DNA of 64,000 bases from Endomychus coccineus (Eukaryota > Arthropoda > Insecta > Coleoptera > Endomychidae). The notes under the pieces are model-generated. The model did no database searches and was not told the origin of the DNA. It saw nothing but the letters and a program-made list of their open reading frames with translations. Position numbers and translations under genes: made by a program. Every line of letters begins with the position of its first letter. Position 1 is the first letter of the stretch. The stretch is taken from positions 161,112,388 to 161,176,387 of the forward strand of contig OY294068.1 in assembly GCA_958510875.1 (NCBI GenBank). Reading direction: 5' to 3'. This document shows positions 43,931-55,119 of this stretch, piece after piece.

Positions 43931-44514
43931 GTAAACGATAATAGCTTAAACGACATGTACTAAATCTAGGTCATTCTTCAGTATATTACTATTACCAGTA
44001 TCTGTTCTTATTGTGTAGGTATATGTAATGAACTGTGATCAATTGATCACGTGACTTCCTTCACTTTAGTAAGCAAAATAGCATCCGGACACTCCTGCGG
44101 ATAAAATATAAGTGTATTGTATAAACAGAAAATATATTGGGAATGATATAGAAACCCCTAATGAAAGACGTTCTCATAATTCAGAAAATTTGCTTCCATA
44201 TCTCGTTTGTACTTATACAAAATTGTGAACAATTAGGCAAATTAACCTGAAATTTAATTGTTTATACTTACCGAGAACGATACAGTTCTATTGAAATATA
44301 AAAGAACCAGGATACTGTCATGGAATGAGTACTGTCAGAGTAATTGCCAATCATGGATATACTCATACCTGCACTCCTCATTTCAAACCTATTGAATTTT
44401 AGATGAATGTACGTGAATAGTTGATCTGTAGCGGATCATCGAATTGCGTTATTGTGTTCATCAATGATCTAGTATCCTTTCAGAGGTTTATATTCACAAA
44501 AATATGAGACTCTG

Positions 44515-44590
44515 ACGGGACCAAAGTGGTGTAATTGGTGAACACGCTGGATTAGACATCCAGGAATCTCGCCTATGATTCAATGAATTT
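44515..44590 (+). other. Decayed tRNA-like sequence (possible SINE head)
   Basis: TGGTGTAATTGG (44,527-44,538) fits an RNA polymerase III A box. A perfect 5-bp anticodon-type stem (CTGGA/TCCAG) with loop TTAGACA lies at 44,547-44,563. The B box region (CCTATGATTCAAT) is poor and the acceptor stem does not pair. I would call it a tRNA pseudogene or tRNA-derived SINE fragment, not a working tRNA. Confidence 0.35.
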
Positions 44591-44639
44591 CAATTCAGAA
44601 AATTCAATTCTATATCTCTTAATATAGTGATCTTAGTGA

Positions 44640-45486
44640 CTCATATCGATTAAAGATTAGATTGGCATTATCACTCAGATGATTTAGCAAAAAATTTTGC
44701 AGAACATGCATATGCACTAAGAACTTTACATTATTTGGTATACGAGAAAACAGCTTTCATTGCCTGCCTCGCGTACATTGAATCTCGTCTAATTATTAGA
44801 CTTCAGAATAAATGCTTACGAAATATAGTCCTGTTGACAAAATCAAACAGTTGCAAGCAATTTTACATTGATAAAAATATACTCACTATTACCGGCCATA
44901 TCTCTGAATCCGTTATATTTATTCAAACAAATCCCGAGCTCTTCGAATCTCGCAGTATAGAGCATTCATATGATACAAGAAATAAGAACAATTTGATCAG
45001 AGTTAAAGCCAAATATTCTTACATCCAGAAAAATATCTCATACTACATACCGAAAATTTATAATGAAATGTCAAGTTTCATTAAGGAGGAAAGTCTTAAC
45101 AAAATAAAATTATCTCTGAGAACCTGTTTAACAAAAAAAAAGCATTTTATAACTCAACAGAGTTTCTGAATAACAATAATTCGCTCATATGATTTTCTTT
45201 ATAACATAGCTTTTTATTTCTACATGTCTTAAATGTTATTGTTACAGGAATTTAGACATCTTAAACAGTTTGTATTGTTATTTTCCTACGTCCCACTAGA
45301 TATGTATTTTTTTATTATTCTGATGTTTCAATCATAGTACCTATACATTTCGAACTATAATAGGGCTATTCCTGTATGTATTGAATGGAGTACTATTGGA
45401 GAAATTTAGGACACACAGTGTATGCTTATGACAAGTTCTATGTACCACTTATGTACCCTTTGAACGAATAAATTCTATTCTATTTT
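44640..45486 (+). mobile_element. 3' end of a non-LTR retrotransposon
   Basis: AEHAYALRTLHYLVYEKTAF (about 44,698-44,757) leads into an open frame that ends at 45,169. It contains ESRLIIRLQNKCLRNI, LTITGHISESVIF and EHSYDTRNKNN, the typical C-terminal segment after the RT thumb. A 3' untranslated part ends in AATAAATTCTATTCTATT at about 45,467-45,485, the kind of A/T microsatellite tail such elements leave. The copy is heavily 5'-truncated and lies inside the inverted-repeat element. Confidence 0.75.
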
Positions 45487-45593
45487 CCGATATATTTTCT
45501 GTTCCTACAATCATATACATCTGATCCGCAGGAGTGTCCAAAAGCTGGTTTGCTAACAAAAGTGAGGGAAGCCGGTGATCAATTGATCACAGC

Positions 45594-46069
45594 GTTTACT
45601 CACCTGTGGGGCACATAAAATCAAATGTCATATTTTTGTACATATTACCATCACATAAGAATAAATTTATCCACGAGCGCTTCTAAATAAAAGTGGGTGA
45701 TAAATAAACAAGTGATAAAAATATTACACCTCTGACCTTTGATCGGTTTGAAAACTTATCTAGCTTTAAATGGATTAAACTCGACAAAGATGGATGCGTT
45801 AGTATGCACCTTCGTCGATAAGGCGCTAAACACGCACGGTGTTACGCTAGACTGAAGCCAAACTTGACGAAATTGTGCAACAGATAGGGCTAAGATCGTA
45901 TGCGGGAGTCTACCAACAACAATTTATCAATCACTCAATAGTATTACTGATATTATTAATATAACACAGTATAGTACTCGGATTTAAGAATTAATTCTAT
46001 GATGTTCCATTGATAAACTATAAAAGAGTTCACACTGTAGATATATTATAACCCTATTGATAAGAAATA
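45594..46069. other. Unassigned spacer
   Basis: No supported feature. Confidence 0.3.
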
Positions 46070-46790
46070 ATCACCCTTATCCACTAAAAATACTATTGAA
46101 GTACTGATGACCTTTCGGCTACCAAGTACTCATCATCAGGGTGAGCTAAATTATAAATCTAAATGTGCCTGTTTAAATACTATTCGGGGATAATAATGTA
46201 AACAATGGGTTACCCTCAGCTGGAGATAAAAGGTGATTCAATGAATTGATTTTTAGTTTATACATTTCCATCCCTTCAAAATTACCTAGACATTTGTCTT
46301 TCTTCCTTGAGAAATGGTGTGACCTGTTTCCGAAATACGTTCGGCTTCCGCTGTTATCACACCATTTTTTTCTCTATATGGGTAACATGTTCCTTATAAC
46401 GAGTTGAAATGTTCCTAGTTTGACTCACATAGCATTTTGAACAAGACTCACAATTAATTTAGAAAACAAACTATGAAATATATTAGTAACTAAAGAATGA
46501 TAAGCGAAACTTTTGAATTTTATTGAAGTATTTGAATGTATTGGCTCTATTTTGGTTAGTTGGCCTCGTTCCAATTTCCTTTTTACCTTTTTCGCTTACA
46601 AATTAAATTATTGATCAAAGATTTGTGGCAACCATTGTTCATCGCAATTTGCTGGAGTTTCTCAACTTCGTTGTTATAATTTTGCTGACTCAAAAGAACG
46701 TTCAATAATCTATGAACTAGGCTATTAAACGGAGCTATGTTCCATTGTTCACAAATCGGTACAAGACAGTTCAAGTTCGAGTTGTAGTCG
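46070..46790 (-). mobile_element. Penelope-like element fragment (second lineage)
   Basis: Reading leftwards: CLVPICEQWNIAPFNSLVHR and LNVLLSQQNYNNEVEKLQQI (46,774-46,640) match the post-RT region. Next comes an ELNCESC-type start and KCYVSQTRNISTRYKEHVTH (about 46,450-46,370), a GIY-YIG endonuclease in which the YVGQT-like motif is altered. The 3' end has GATGAGTACTTGGTAGCCGA (about 46,130-46,111), a phrase common near Penelope termini. The sequence differs from the copies at 31 and 51 kb, so it is a separate lineage. Confidence 0.7.
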
Positions 46791-47252
46791 TCATAATCAC
46801 AACTTCACTCTATGTCATAACTGACGTCCATCCTTATGAGTTTATCAATTCATCAACTGGTTATAATTTTCAGCGCCTTAAGACAAATAACACACAAGAT
46901 TTCACTATCAATTGAAGGGTACAGAGGAAGAACGACAATAGTCCATTCGGATGGATTTCAAGAAAATGGAAAATATAAGTTTAATTACTTGTTAGAAACT
47001 AAAATTGAGAGAAAAAAAGTCACAATTAACAGTTTTTTGTAAATAACATGTTTTTTTATTCAAAAATATAAACAAAATCAACATTTATTCAGAACTAGTG
47101 ACGTAACAAAAAAAAATATTTAGGCATGAACACATGCCACTTTTCCCCTGTATCAGGCGTCCATTGGTGGGTCATTCACAAATTCGTCATCGCTCTCTTC
47201 AGGTTGTTCGGCAAATGTTAATTGTTGATAAAACACTCTGGCTTCTGCTCTC
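46791..47252. other. Spacer
   Basis: The short plus-strand frame (46,836-47,042) has no motif. The 3' untranslated part of the next minus-strand ORF probably lies here; an acidic phrase (EESDDEFVNDPPMDA near 47,205-47,160 on minus) could be a continuation of that protein in another frame. Confidence 0.35.
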
Positions 47253-47867
47253 TCAAGGAATGCAGTCAGATCTTGCAAATCTTTCCATTCGAGCTTTTTG
47301 ACGGGGATTGGGCACTGATAATTTTGTCAACACTTCCTCTTCATTTAACTGATTCCTCTTCTTTCTTTGGTTCTTCGTAAGTGGTTGTCGGTCAAATTTA
47401 GAACTAGCATAAAGACCAAAATACGTGGTTTTGTGTAACACCAAACGGGGATTCTCATTACAAAACTTCAGCATCCTGATAGGCCGAGTCGGGAAGGGGC
47501 ACTTCGTTGGATAAAGCGGCGATAAAAATGAACTCCAATTCTGAAAAACAAAATTTTTGCCACAGTCAATCACTTCGAATGGTGAAGGTTTCACCCGGCA
47601 ATTTCTTAATTCTTCTCTCCAGTCATCTGGTATCTCAGTGTATGCTTTTTGATTTACGAGGCTCATGTCTCGATCACATTCGAGGAATGAATGCCCCCTG
47701 ATCGGGAATATCACTTTCACAGTATCAAAGCGGTTCTTTTTGGTAACCAAGTAATGCAGAAACCGAATTACAGTAAAGTTTTTATTTTGTCCTGCGCAGG
47801 AATCACAAAACATTGCCAGTTCTATCACGTCCATGGGCAGGATATTATAAAAGAAGTGATACAGCAT
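47253..47867 (-). CDS. Transposon-type ORF, C-terminal part of a CAGQNKN-family protein
   Basis: A 204-codon frame with FCDSCAGQNKNFTVIRFLHY near its start, then VIFPIRGHSFLECDRDMSLV. Both blocks occur in a large insect family of multicopy, transposon-associated proteins (the DUF7869-type group, from memory). The conserved acidic and His residues (CDxCAGQNKN, RGHSFLECDRD) suggest a metal-dependent nuclease-like core, but this is inference. The C-terminus is Lys/Arg/Gln-rich. The N-terminal half of the usual protein is missing or frame-shifted, as the DNA upstream (47,868-48,000) is not open in this frame, so it is probably a truncated copy. Confidence 0.6.
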   Translation of the reverse strand: MLYHFFYNILPMDVIELAMFCDSCAGQNKNFTVIRFLHYLVTKKNRFDTVKVIFPIRGHSFLECDRDMSLVNQKAYTEIPDDWREELRNCRVKPSPFEVIDCGKNFVFQNWSSFLSPLYPTKCPFPTRPIRMLKFCNENPRLVLHKTTYFGLYASSKFDRQPLTKNQRKKRNQLNEEEVLTKLSVPNPRQKARMERFARSDCIP

Positions 47868-48753
47868 AGAACAAACTTTCTTAGCAGCAGTTTCATCATA
47901 TGCTCATTTTTGCATGAAAATGGACTGATGCCGTTTTTCCCCTGGACCCTTCAATTGCGTCTGTTATCTGCGTATCGGTCGTGTGTCATTCAGTACTAAC
48001 GACGATTTGCCCAGAAATTGATAAAAATGAAGAAATCAAGAATATCGTAATTTCCGGCAATACCAGTTGATCTTTCCACATCAGTTATTGTTCTCATGCT
48101 AAATAGTTTTTCTTTTATTTCAAATGCTATACTTTTTGTCAAAATATGGATAAGACTTGAATAGATAAATAATCTATCAACACTGCCAAAAACGGAATGG
48201 TCTTGGCTGTTATATTTTTAACGACAGAGGTCGATATTGGTATCATATCAGTAGATAATACAGTACTGTTAAACCATAATAACAGAATGGAATTATGAGA
48301 AGCATAAAACTTCAGACATAGCTTTCATTAAACAATGTTCTATGACAACCTAAATTATGTAACACTATAACTTATTTGATATAATGATTCAAACTAAACG
48401 TTGCAAGTCAGTTTTGTGATGTAATTTGAGCATATAGTATTACGTATTGCTTCAAATACTTTCAATAGTAATGAGTCAATAACAAATAAGAGATGTTTCC
48501 TTACTTATCCTTTGTGTAGGTATAGATATAGCCCTACATCCCATCCATTAGAGAAGAAATTGATAGAAATATATTTTTAGTAGGCTTTTATGCCTGCTGT
48601 ATCTGAGCAACCTGCGATGTAAATAATAATTATTAATTTTCATACTAATCTGACTTCCAAATTTTTGAAGTTTCAAATTACGGTGCATATTTTGTCGAAA
48701 TTTAAGTAAAATTTTTGATAATTACGCGAATAGTTGTTCATCAAAGTAGAAAA
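47868..48753. other. Upstream region of the 48.75-kb gene
   Basis: Near 47,868-48,000 there may be remains of the N-terminal part of the minus-strand ORF. The rest is AT-rich and shows nothing I can support. Confidence 0.3.
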
Positions 48754-49755
48754 ATGGTTGAATCAAATGGAAATCCAAATGGAAATACAATACAGCCCCT
48801 CGAAATTTCGAGTCAAGTGCAGGATGGAATTCCTAAGGAATCAAGTCAACCTCCCGATCAATCACGATCTGCAAATTCTGGTGATGCAGCATTGAATCGT
48901 TCTCCACAAAATCAAACCAATCCTGCATACAATTTTGTCCAAGGTGCTGCAAATCCTGGTGAGCCATTTCTTCATAGTTTTCCAGCGGGACAAGCTAATC
49001 CTGAATACAAATTTTTACCAGTATGTCGGAAACCCACATATCTGGATTTGAAATCACCTCAAAATAATAGAAGACAAAGTGTTCCTGCATTTCAATATCC
49101 GCAAAGGTTTCCAAACATATATAATTCTTATATGATTCCGCAATATCCTACTTACAACAATCAGATGATGGGAATTCAAGGTAACATGAACCTTTCCAAC
49201 ACTCATGCTCCTCCACCACGAAATATGTGGACAGAGAATAATAATCAAGCAGACTATACAAATTATCAGACAAGCAATGCCAATCAATCATACCCATCTC
49301 TTCTTCCTTACAATCAAGAAATCAACAATAATCCACGAGTTATGCCTCCAAAGAACTATTCGAGTTCGAATGTGACACGGAACGATCCTCATTGCTGGCA
49401 GCTCAAAGGTTCAAAATCATTAGAGCTTCGAGGCGGCAAAATTTTACAAGGTTGTGCATGCAAAAAGACCAATGGTCTTCAAGATAACTGTTTCAGATCT
49501 AGATGTAGAACTTTGAATGTAAACCCTAATGTACTTCCTGTCTTCGGTGTCAATAATACACCAAACCAAGGGGGAGACAACTACATGGCCGGATATCTAC
49601 AACCACAGTATCCCGGGAAAGCCCCCCAATTTGCTTATAATTATCCACTATTGAACCAACAAATAGCGGGTAACATGAACAATTATCCTGCCCCGGTCAT
49701 GTATCCTCAGAATAACTTCAGTTATGTGCCACAATATTATGTCCCTCAATCATAA
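48754..49755 (+). CDS. Asn/Pro/Gln/Tyr-rich protein with LRGG-NGLQD signature (family member 4)
   Basis: Intronless 333-residue ORF. The frame is open 39 bases further 5' but only from TTG, so I start at ATG 48,754 (AGAAAAATGG). Low-complexity Asn/Pro/Gln/Tyr sequence fills both ends. Near residues 50-100 two imperfect repeats share a NPxYxF core (TNPAYNFVQGAANPGEPF and ANPEYKFLP). Residues 220-228 are SKSLELRGG, followed by GCAC and NGLQDNC (240-246; codons 49,411-49,491). This is the closest match to the gene at 29.6 kb. AATAAA lies at 49,820-49,825. No signal peptide or membrane segment. Function unknown. Confidence 0.82.
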   Translation: MVESNGNPNGNTIQPLEISSQVQDGIPKESSQPPDQSRSANSGDAALNRSPQNQTNPAYNFVQGAANPGEPFLHSFPAGQANPEYKFLPVCRKPTYLDLKSPQNNRRQSVPAFQYPQRFPNIYNSYMIPQYPTYNNQMMGIQGNMNLSNTHAPPPRNMWTENNNQADYTNYQTSNANQSYPSLLPYNQEINNNPRVMPPKNYSSSNVTRNDPHCWQLKGSKSLELRGGKILQGCACKKTNGLQDNCFRSRCRTLNVNPNVLPVFGVNNTPNQGGDNYMAGYLQPQYPGKAPQFAYNYPLLNQQIAGNMNNYPAPVMYPQNNFSYVPQYYVPQS

Positions 49756-49819
49756 GTGCTCCCGACCTCAACCATCATTCTCTCATTTGTAATATGTATT
49801 TGTTTTGTAGCGTTTTACC

Positions 49820-49825
49820 AATAAA
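49820..49825 (+). terminator. Poly(A) signal candidate (AATAAA)
   Basis: CCAATAAAAATC about 65 bp after the stop of the 48.75-kb gene. Confidence 0.55.
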
Positions 49826-49979
49826 AATCTTTCTAGAAGCGATATATTGAAATTTGTATTATAAGTAATTGAATTGTTTGCCTGCATAATTGGTGTGAGG
49901 ACAACTTCAACCAGGGCAATGATGAGACCTTCTTTAATAATTAAAGGAGGCTCGAGGATGAAACACATATGGAAATTGC

Positions 49980-51745
49980 CCTAAACTTTTAATTCAAGCT
50001 CTCAATTCACTCAAATCAAATCCTAATTTAGCTATTTTGAAAGCTGATGAAGCGAACTTCACTGGTGTCATGAATCGTTCAGATTATGATAACAAAATCC
50101 TGCAACATCTGCAAACTAATTCCTATACGCTCCTACCAAAAGATCCCACCTCCTCTACAGAACGTTCAATTTTACAAATTATCCGTCATTATTCACTTCC
50201 TGATTCAGATAAGAAATTTCTTATCCCCCATTGTTCAAAATGTCCCCGTTTATATGGTTGCCTGAAATTCATAAGCCCTCAGTTTTCCTGAGACCAATTG
50301 TCAGCACTATCGGATCCCCTACTTATAAACTCTCTCGATACCTGTCATCTATTTTCAAACCCCTTGTAGATAAATACAATAGTTTCATCCTAAATTCCTT
50401 TCATTTCGTTGAAAAACTTCAAATGCTAAAAGTTGATCCGGGCGATTTGCTCGTCAGTTCGACGTCGAATCACTGTTTACCAATATTTCCATTCCAGACA
50501 CCCTTTCCATAATTTCTCTAATCTCTCTCTAATATAATAATAATCTTCATGGAAACTTTTGAACAAGATGCCATTGACTCATCTGTTCTCAAGCCCAAAT
50601 GTTGGTTTAGATATGTCGACAATACTTTTGTTATTTGGCAACATGGTTGCGAAAATCTTGTTCCCTTCCTCAATCATCTAACATCAATCTATCTATCTAT
50701 CAGGTTCACTTCCGTTCCTAGATGTATTGGTTATTCGACAAACTCACGGTACTTCAGGACATTCTGTGTATCAAAAACCCACTCATACCGATAGATACCT
50801 CAATGGTCTTTCCCACCAATACCCTGCCCAAAAGCAATCTGTCATAAGCTCCCTGGTCCACAGAGCTGCCAACTTATCTCAACTTCAATCCATGAAATCA
50901 GAATTGAAACATCTTTCATCTGCCTTATTATCAAACAATTTATACCATTACAACATTCAAAAAGCCATAAAGAAATACACTTCGCCTAAAATTTCAAATC
51001 TACCTGAGCCAAATCCCCCCGCCTGCCTTATCCACGGCCTATCTTCCATATAACAATATAACATATAGAATTTCCAAAACCCTCAAAAAACATAATACTT
51101 CTACCCGTTTTTCCACACTTCCAAAATTATCTCAGTTTTACAAACCTATCGAAGATCCCCTTCCTCCTCTCCACTTAGAAGGTGTGTATAGCATTCCCTG
51201 TTCTTGCGGTAAAGTCTACATTGGTGAAACATGTCCTACAGTAGCTACTCGTGTGAAAGAACATGAGCGCTGTACAAGGCATCGTGACACCAGTAGATCT
51301 GCACTTGCGAAACACAAGCTCGAAACTAATCATCAAATCCTTTCCGAAGATACTAAAATCCTAGTCTGAGCCCCTAACTTCTATCAGCGAAAAATCCTTG
51401 AAGCTATAGAAATCCTGAAACATTCAAATAATCTAAACCGTGACTCAGGATATTACCTTGCCAACATTTGGAAACCCATCCTCGAAAATTCCACTTCACA
51501 CATTATCACACAACGGCAGGTTCTGGTGCTGGAATGAAGTTAACCGGAATAAAGGCAGTGAACTCTGTGGCGTGGAGGGTTTTTCCTACAATAAATACGG
51601 CTACAGAAACCAGTATAACCAGTTTTAGTTCAAGCCTCAAGCCTGCCCTGTAGATGCCACTTATAACGGTTGGCGAAACGTCAGCATCAAGTCGAGCTAT
51701 TGTGATGCGGAATCTATCTGGAAGTCAAGATTTTTCAACATATGG
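49980..51745 (+). mobile_element. Penelope-like element, longest copy (RT plus GIY-YIG)
   Basis: The frame-shifted coding runs RT to endonuclease. Blocks: ALNSLKSNPNLAILKADEAN, then RLYGLPEIHKPS across a frame change and LRPIVSTIGSPTYKLSRYLS (50,290-50,345), the Penelope RT hallmark. A DVESLFTNI block needs a one-base shift near 50,460. WFRYVDNTFVIW (50,603-50,638) has Asn in place of the second catalytic Asp. The linker is followed by the GIY-YIG domain (51,184-51,369: YSIPCSCGKVYIGET). The 3' end (51,610-51,740) matches the arms at 8.2-8.4 kb. The 5' part is missing. With shifts and the lost Asp it is inactive. Confidence 0.88.
51184..51369 (+). pseudogene. GIY-YIG endonuclease domain of the Penelope-like element
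   Basis: The 61 codons run from MYSIPCSCGKVYIGETCPTV through RVKEHERC to a stop at ILV. The YSI...VYIGET pair corresponds to the GIY...YIG core, with a Cys pair between them as in Penelope elements, and the Arg and Glu-His (KEH) positions follow. It is the best preserved domain of this copy but the polymerase upstream is broken. Confidence 0.85.
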
Positions 51746-52699
51746 AGTATAGTGACCCTCTTCCATGATTATTCTTCTAATACAAATGAGTCAACAACAA
51801 AATTCTAATCTCACAGGGAGATCTCAATGCTATAAGATAAACATGTCTTGCTTGGGGAATTCTTCTTTAGGTGTCTAATGACACCAATATGATGGCTTTG
51901 GTTGGTACCTATACATGTAGAGTTTAGCTCAAACTACACTTTGATCTGATTAACTCTATGGGTGTCACGGTAGACCAATAATAATCACGCACTTTTCACG
52001 TTTCCACTATTCTCATGTCTTCCCTTTTTTGTGATAAGTTTCCAAATTGCAACTTCAGGCTTGTTTTCTAGGTGATGCATTTTCTGGTTTAATTGATCTC
52101 TGAATCGAAATGGGAATGAAACCAACTGAGTTTCAGCGACGCGCTCGTGACAATGGCTTACTGAAAGAATTATTGTAAGATAGACTTCGAGTGTTGAATT
52201 TTACATGATATCACCAACGGACACAGCGTCTTTTACCATTGGTGTCTATTGAAAGGGCCTTCAAACAGAGCCCTACTCATTTTTTCTGACGTTGTGTAGG
52301 ACTGTTAAGGCGTATATATCCATGTACTGACAGTCGGACTGTATTGGGGGCTCAAGTGTCGTACATATGGTCTTCTTGACACTAGTCATAAGTTGCGTAG
52401 AACATGAGCTCGTCTGACTTGGGTACACGGTAACAGCGATGTGGGAGGTAATAGAGCGGTCATTGGTCGAAGAGCTGGCGAGGCGGTAATTACTGGAAAA
52501 AATTCGAGGGATTATTCTCTGGGCCCTTCCAGGAATATCTTGTCATTTGATTCTTTTCGTAAAACACTTTGTTTCGATGATACAGGACAATCAAATTTTC
52601 TATAAGTGATGTTTATTTTATCATAAGGGTTGATGTTGGTATAAATAAAACATTTGGATTCCGTTAACAAATATTTTATCACAAATAAAGCTTCTTAAT
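51746..52699. other. Unassigned spacer
   Basis: No gene or terminal repeat that I can support. Confidence 0.3.
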
Positions 52700-53120
52700 C
52701 TACGATAACTGTTGAAAATTACCACCAAATAGGATGCATTCATCCATTCTCCTCCTCACTGTAGTGTCTTATTGAATTGCACACATCAATCATCCGATTT
52801 CTCTAATGTTCCACATTTTCCGCTCGCCATGTTCAAACTTACGACTTTAGATGGCCCCATACGAAATTCTACAGTGAGTTTAAGTCCTAGGAACGAGCAG
52901 CATAAGTGAGGTTCACCTCAAAGTGATCTCCATATGTTGCTGTTGACAACCCCCGAACAACCACACTAAAATGCGGTGGTGCACCATCGTGTAAGAACCA
53001 CAATGAAATTTGCATTACCAATGGTACATTCTGCAGCAACAAATTGTTCCAAGGGGTTTCGACAAACCTCATCTTTCTGGTAGGAACATCCAATTAGCCC
53101 ACAATTTCAACCCAAACGTT
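52700..53120 (-). pseudogene. Mariner-type transposase remnant
   Basis: The minus-strand frame 53,093-52,887 contains WFLHDGAPPHFSVVVRG, the second catalytic Asp block of the same transposase family as at 55.8 kb. Beyond it the frame is lost and only traces remain (CAIQ.DTTVRRRMDE near 52,770-52,740). Neither the N-terminal nor the third Asp block can be read. No terminal repeats found. Confidence 0.7.
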
Positions 53121-54510
53121 CGACTAAAGCTGATGTAAGTATGATGAAAATGATCTTGAAATACTTCATGTGGATTAGTTGTTATGGGAATTCCTCATAG
53201 CATTTCTTGAAAAATTTGCTTCATCGTTAAGAAGAATCATCGACAGTAGTTGAGAAATGTGAACCATTGCATGCAAAAGCCATTGACGTCAAGGAGAAAT
53301 ACCAGGAAGAAGTGCCTAAGCATGTTGTATGTGGTATGGGTACAACAAAAGCACATCAAACTGTTTCACATAGTCTCATTAGTTACATTCAAAGTATTTC
53401 CAATTTTTCTGGAAGAAGTATCAGGATGTTCCTGTATTCTTTCCACCACTTCTCCTCCCAATTAACAAACAAGGTTTTTTATCAGGATTATTACAGTTGG
53501 GAAATCGTTTAATGTAGAATAATCTACCCTCTAGGCAACATCCATTGGCAAGTCCATACAAGAAATGCATGCCAGTCATCTCGGCATTCATATAGAGAGC
53601 GATTCATGATAGAGAACTTCACTAACAAATATCTAATACAGAAAATGAATTGCAATTAAATCGAACAAACTTGAAAAATTCAAATGACGAATCACTAGAT
53701 GTATTCTTATTAAATCCACCATTGGACTGATGCCTGCTGTTGGTGAACAAAATATCGGTTCTTAGTAATCGGGATGTTGTTGAAAGATAAGAACGCACTG
53801 AGATTTTTTTATGTACTCGGTAAGCCCACTGCAGTATGTCATACATTTATTAAGGTTAGATTAATAATTTTAAAAATATCAACCCTTTCTGTCAAAATAT
53901 ATTTATCGCCGCCTATAGCTTCAAAACAATCTGGCTTTCTAAAAATCATCAAAGGGCAAAGTATCCTCAAAATATTCCAGAGAATAACCTCCTTTGCCTT
54001 ATGTTTACTGAACATTCTGTATATAATAAGATTATCAACCTGTGTGTGGACTCCACATTTTGAGAGCTGTTTGAATCAGCATCTTATGATTTGGTGAAAC
54101 ATATTGGGTATGGGGGAGTCTGAGTCCTGTTTTGTAGGACCTTAGCTTCCGAACAGCCGCTTTTTTCAACCTAAAGAACAGGTCCAAGTTTCTATAAGGT
54201 ATAAAGGTATCTCAAGGGTATGAGACATAATCTCAGAGGATATGGTGCCAGCCTGAATCATATTCTGAGTTCTTGGGAAGCGTATTACCTAATCTGGCGT
54301 TTGATGCATATCGCGGATATCAATATATTGCAAATTCACTGAGGGCAGGTTCACGTACCGTACACCCAATTAATATCATAGATGGACTATTTTCTTCACC
54401 ATTCCATTCTACAATAGCTCTCAATATTGAACATAATTACAAATTGTCATCTCCTCAAAACTATTTTTCTATCCTCTTTCTTCCGCTGTAGTACCTCGAG
54501 AGAAGTTATA
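53121..54510. other. Unassigned spacer
   Basis: Frames at 53,250-53,512 and 53,774-54,097 have no motif. The first could belong to the N-terminal part of an old transposase but I cannot show it. Confidence 0.3.
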
Positions 54511-55119
54511 TACAGGTTGTCCTCGAACTGCTTGGCAAAAATAAAACCAAAGATTCTTTGATTCGAAAAAAGTTGATGAGCCTTTTTACTTTTGCCTCAA
54601 GTGTCTTGTTTACCCGGTAGAGGGCTTCAAAATTGCAAAAATAATTTTGTTTTTTCGGTATAACTTGAGAACGTGATGAAGAACTTTCACAATACTTAGC
54701 AGGTGAGTTACTGTCAATAATGGCCATTTTTCAGAGTAGAGCACAGAGCCTTAGAGACCATAGAAATGGCTCAAACTTGAGGATGTAACGGAAAAAGTGT
54801 TACAGAACTTTTGTTGTGGTCAATGTAATTCACTCGATATTTTTTATGTAGATAGCTTATCTACTTCTAAAACTTTTCTTACTCTTAGAAAATTTTGATA
54901 AAATCAACGTATTAGCTTGAAAAAATTAATTTTCGAGTCTCTGCAATTTTGGCTTACTAATTTTACTTGATTAAAATACCTTGGTTGCCTTTGCTTTTCT
55001 AATGTCATTTTGGCATTTGAAGAATTTATTCTCAAAACTGGTCAGTTTTTACTTTGCTTTCCGTAAAAATTTTATAAAATTATGGCTCAAAATTTCACTA
55101 ACACTGAAATGGTTGATAT
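54511..55119 (+). repeat. Left terminal inverted repeat
   Basis: 609 bp, ending within the transposase N-terminus (AACACTGAAATGGTTGATAT). It contains the presumed promoter. Confidence 0.9.

Larger units (their letters stand above)
44033..45593. mobile_element. 1.56-kb inverted-repeat element with palindromic ends
   Basis: Terminal inverted repeats of about 105 bp start CTGTGATCAATTGATCAC; the first 16 bases of that arm are themselves a palindrome (GTGATCAATTGATCAC). Further matches are GGACACTCCTGCGGAT and AACAGAAAATATAT. A related single arm is at 61,694-61,773. I found no target duplication. The interior holds a tRNA-like sequence and the 3' end of a non-LTR retrotransposon that was inserted into it. 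No transposase. Confidence 0.8.
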
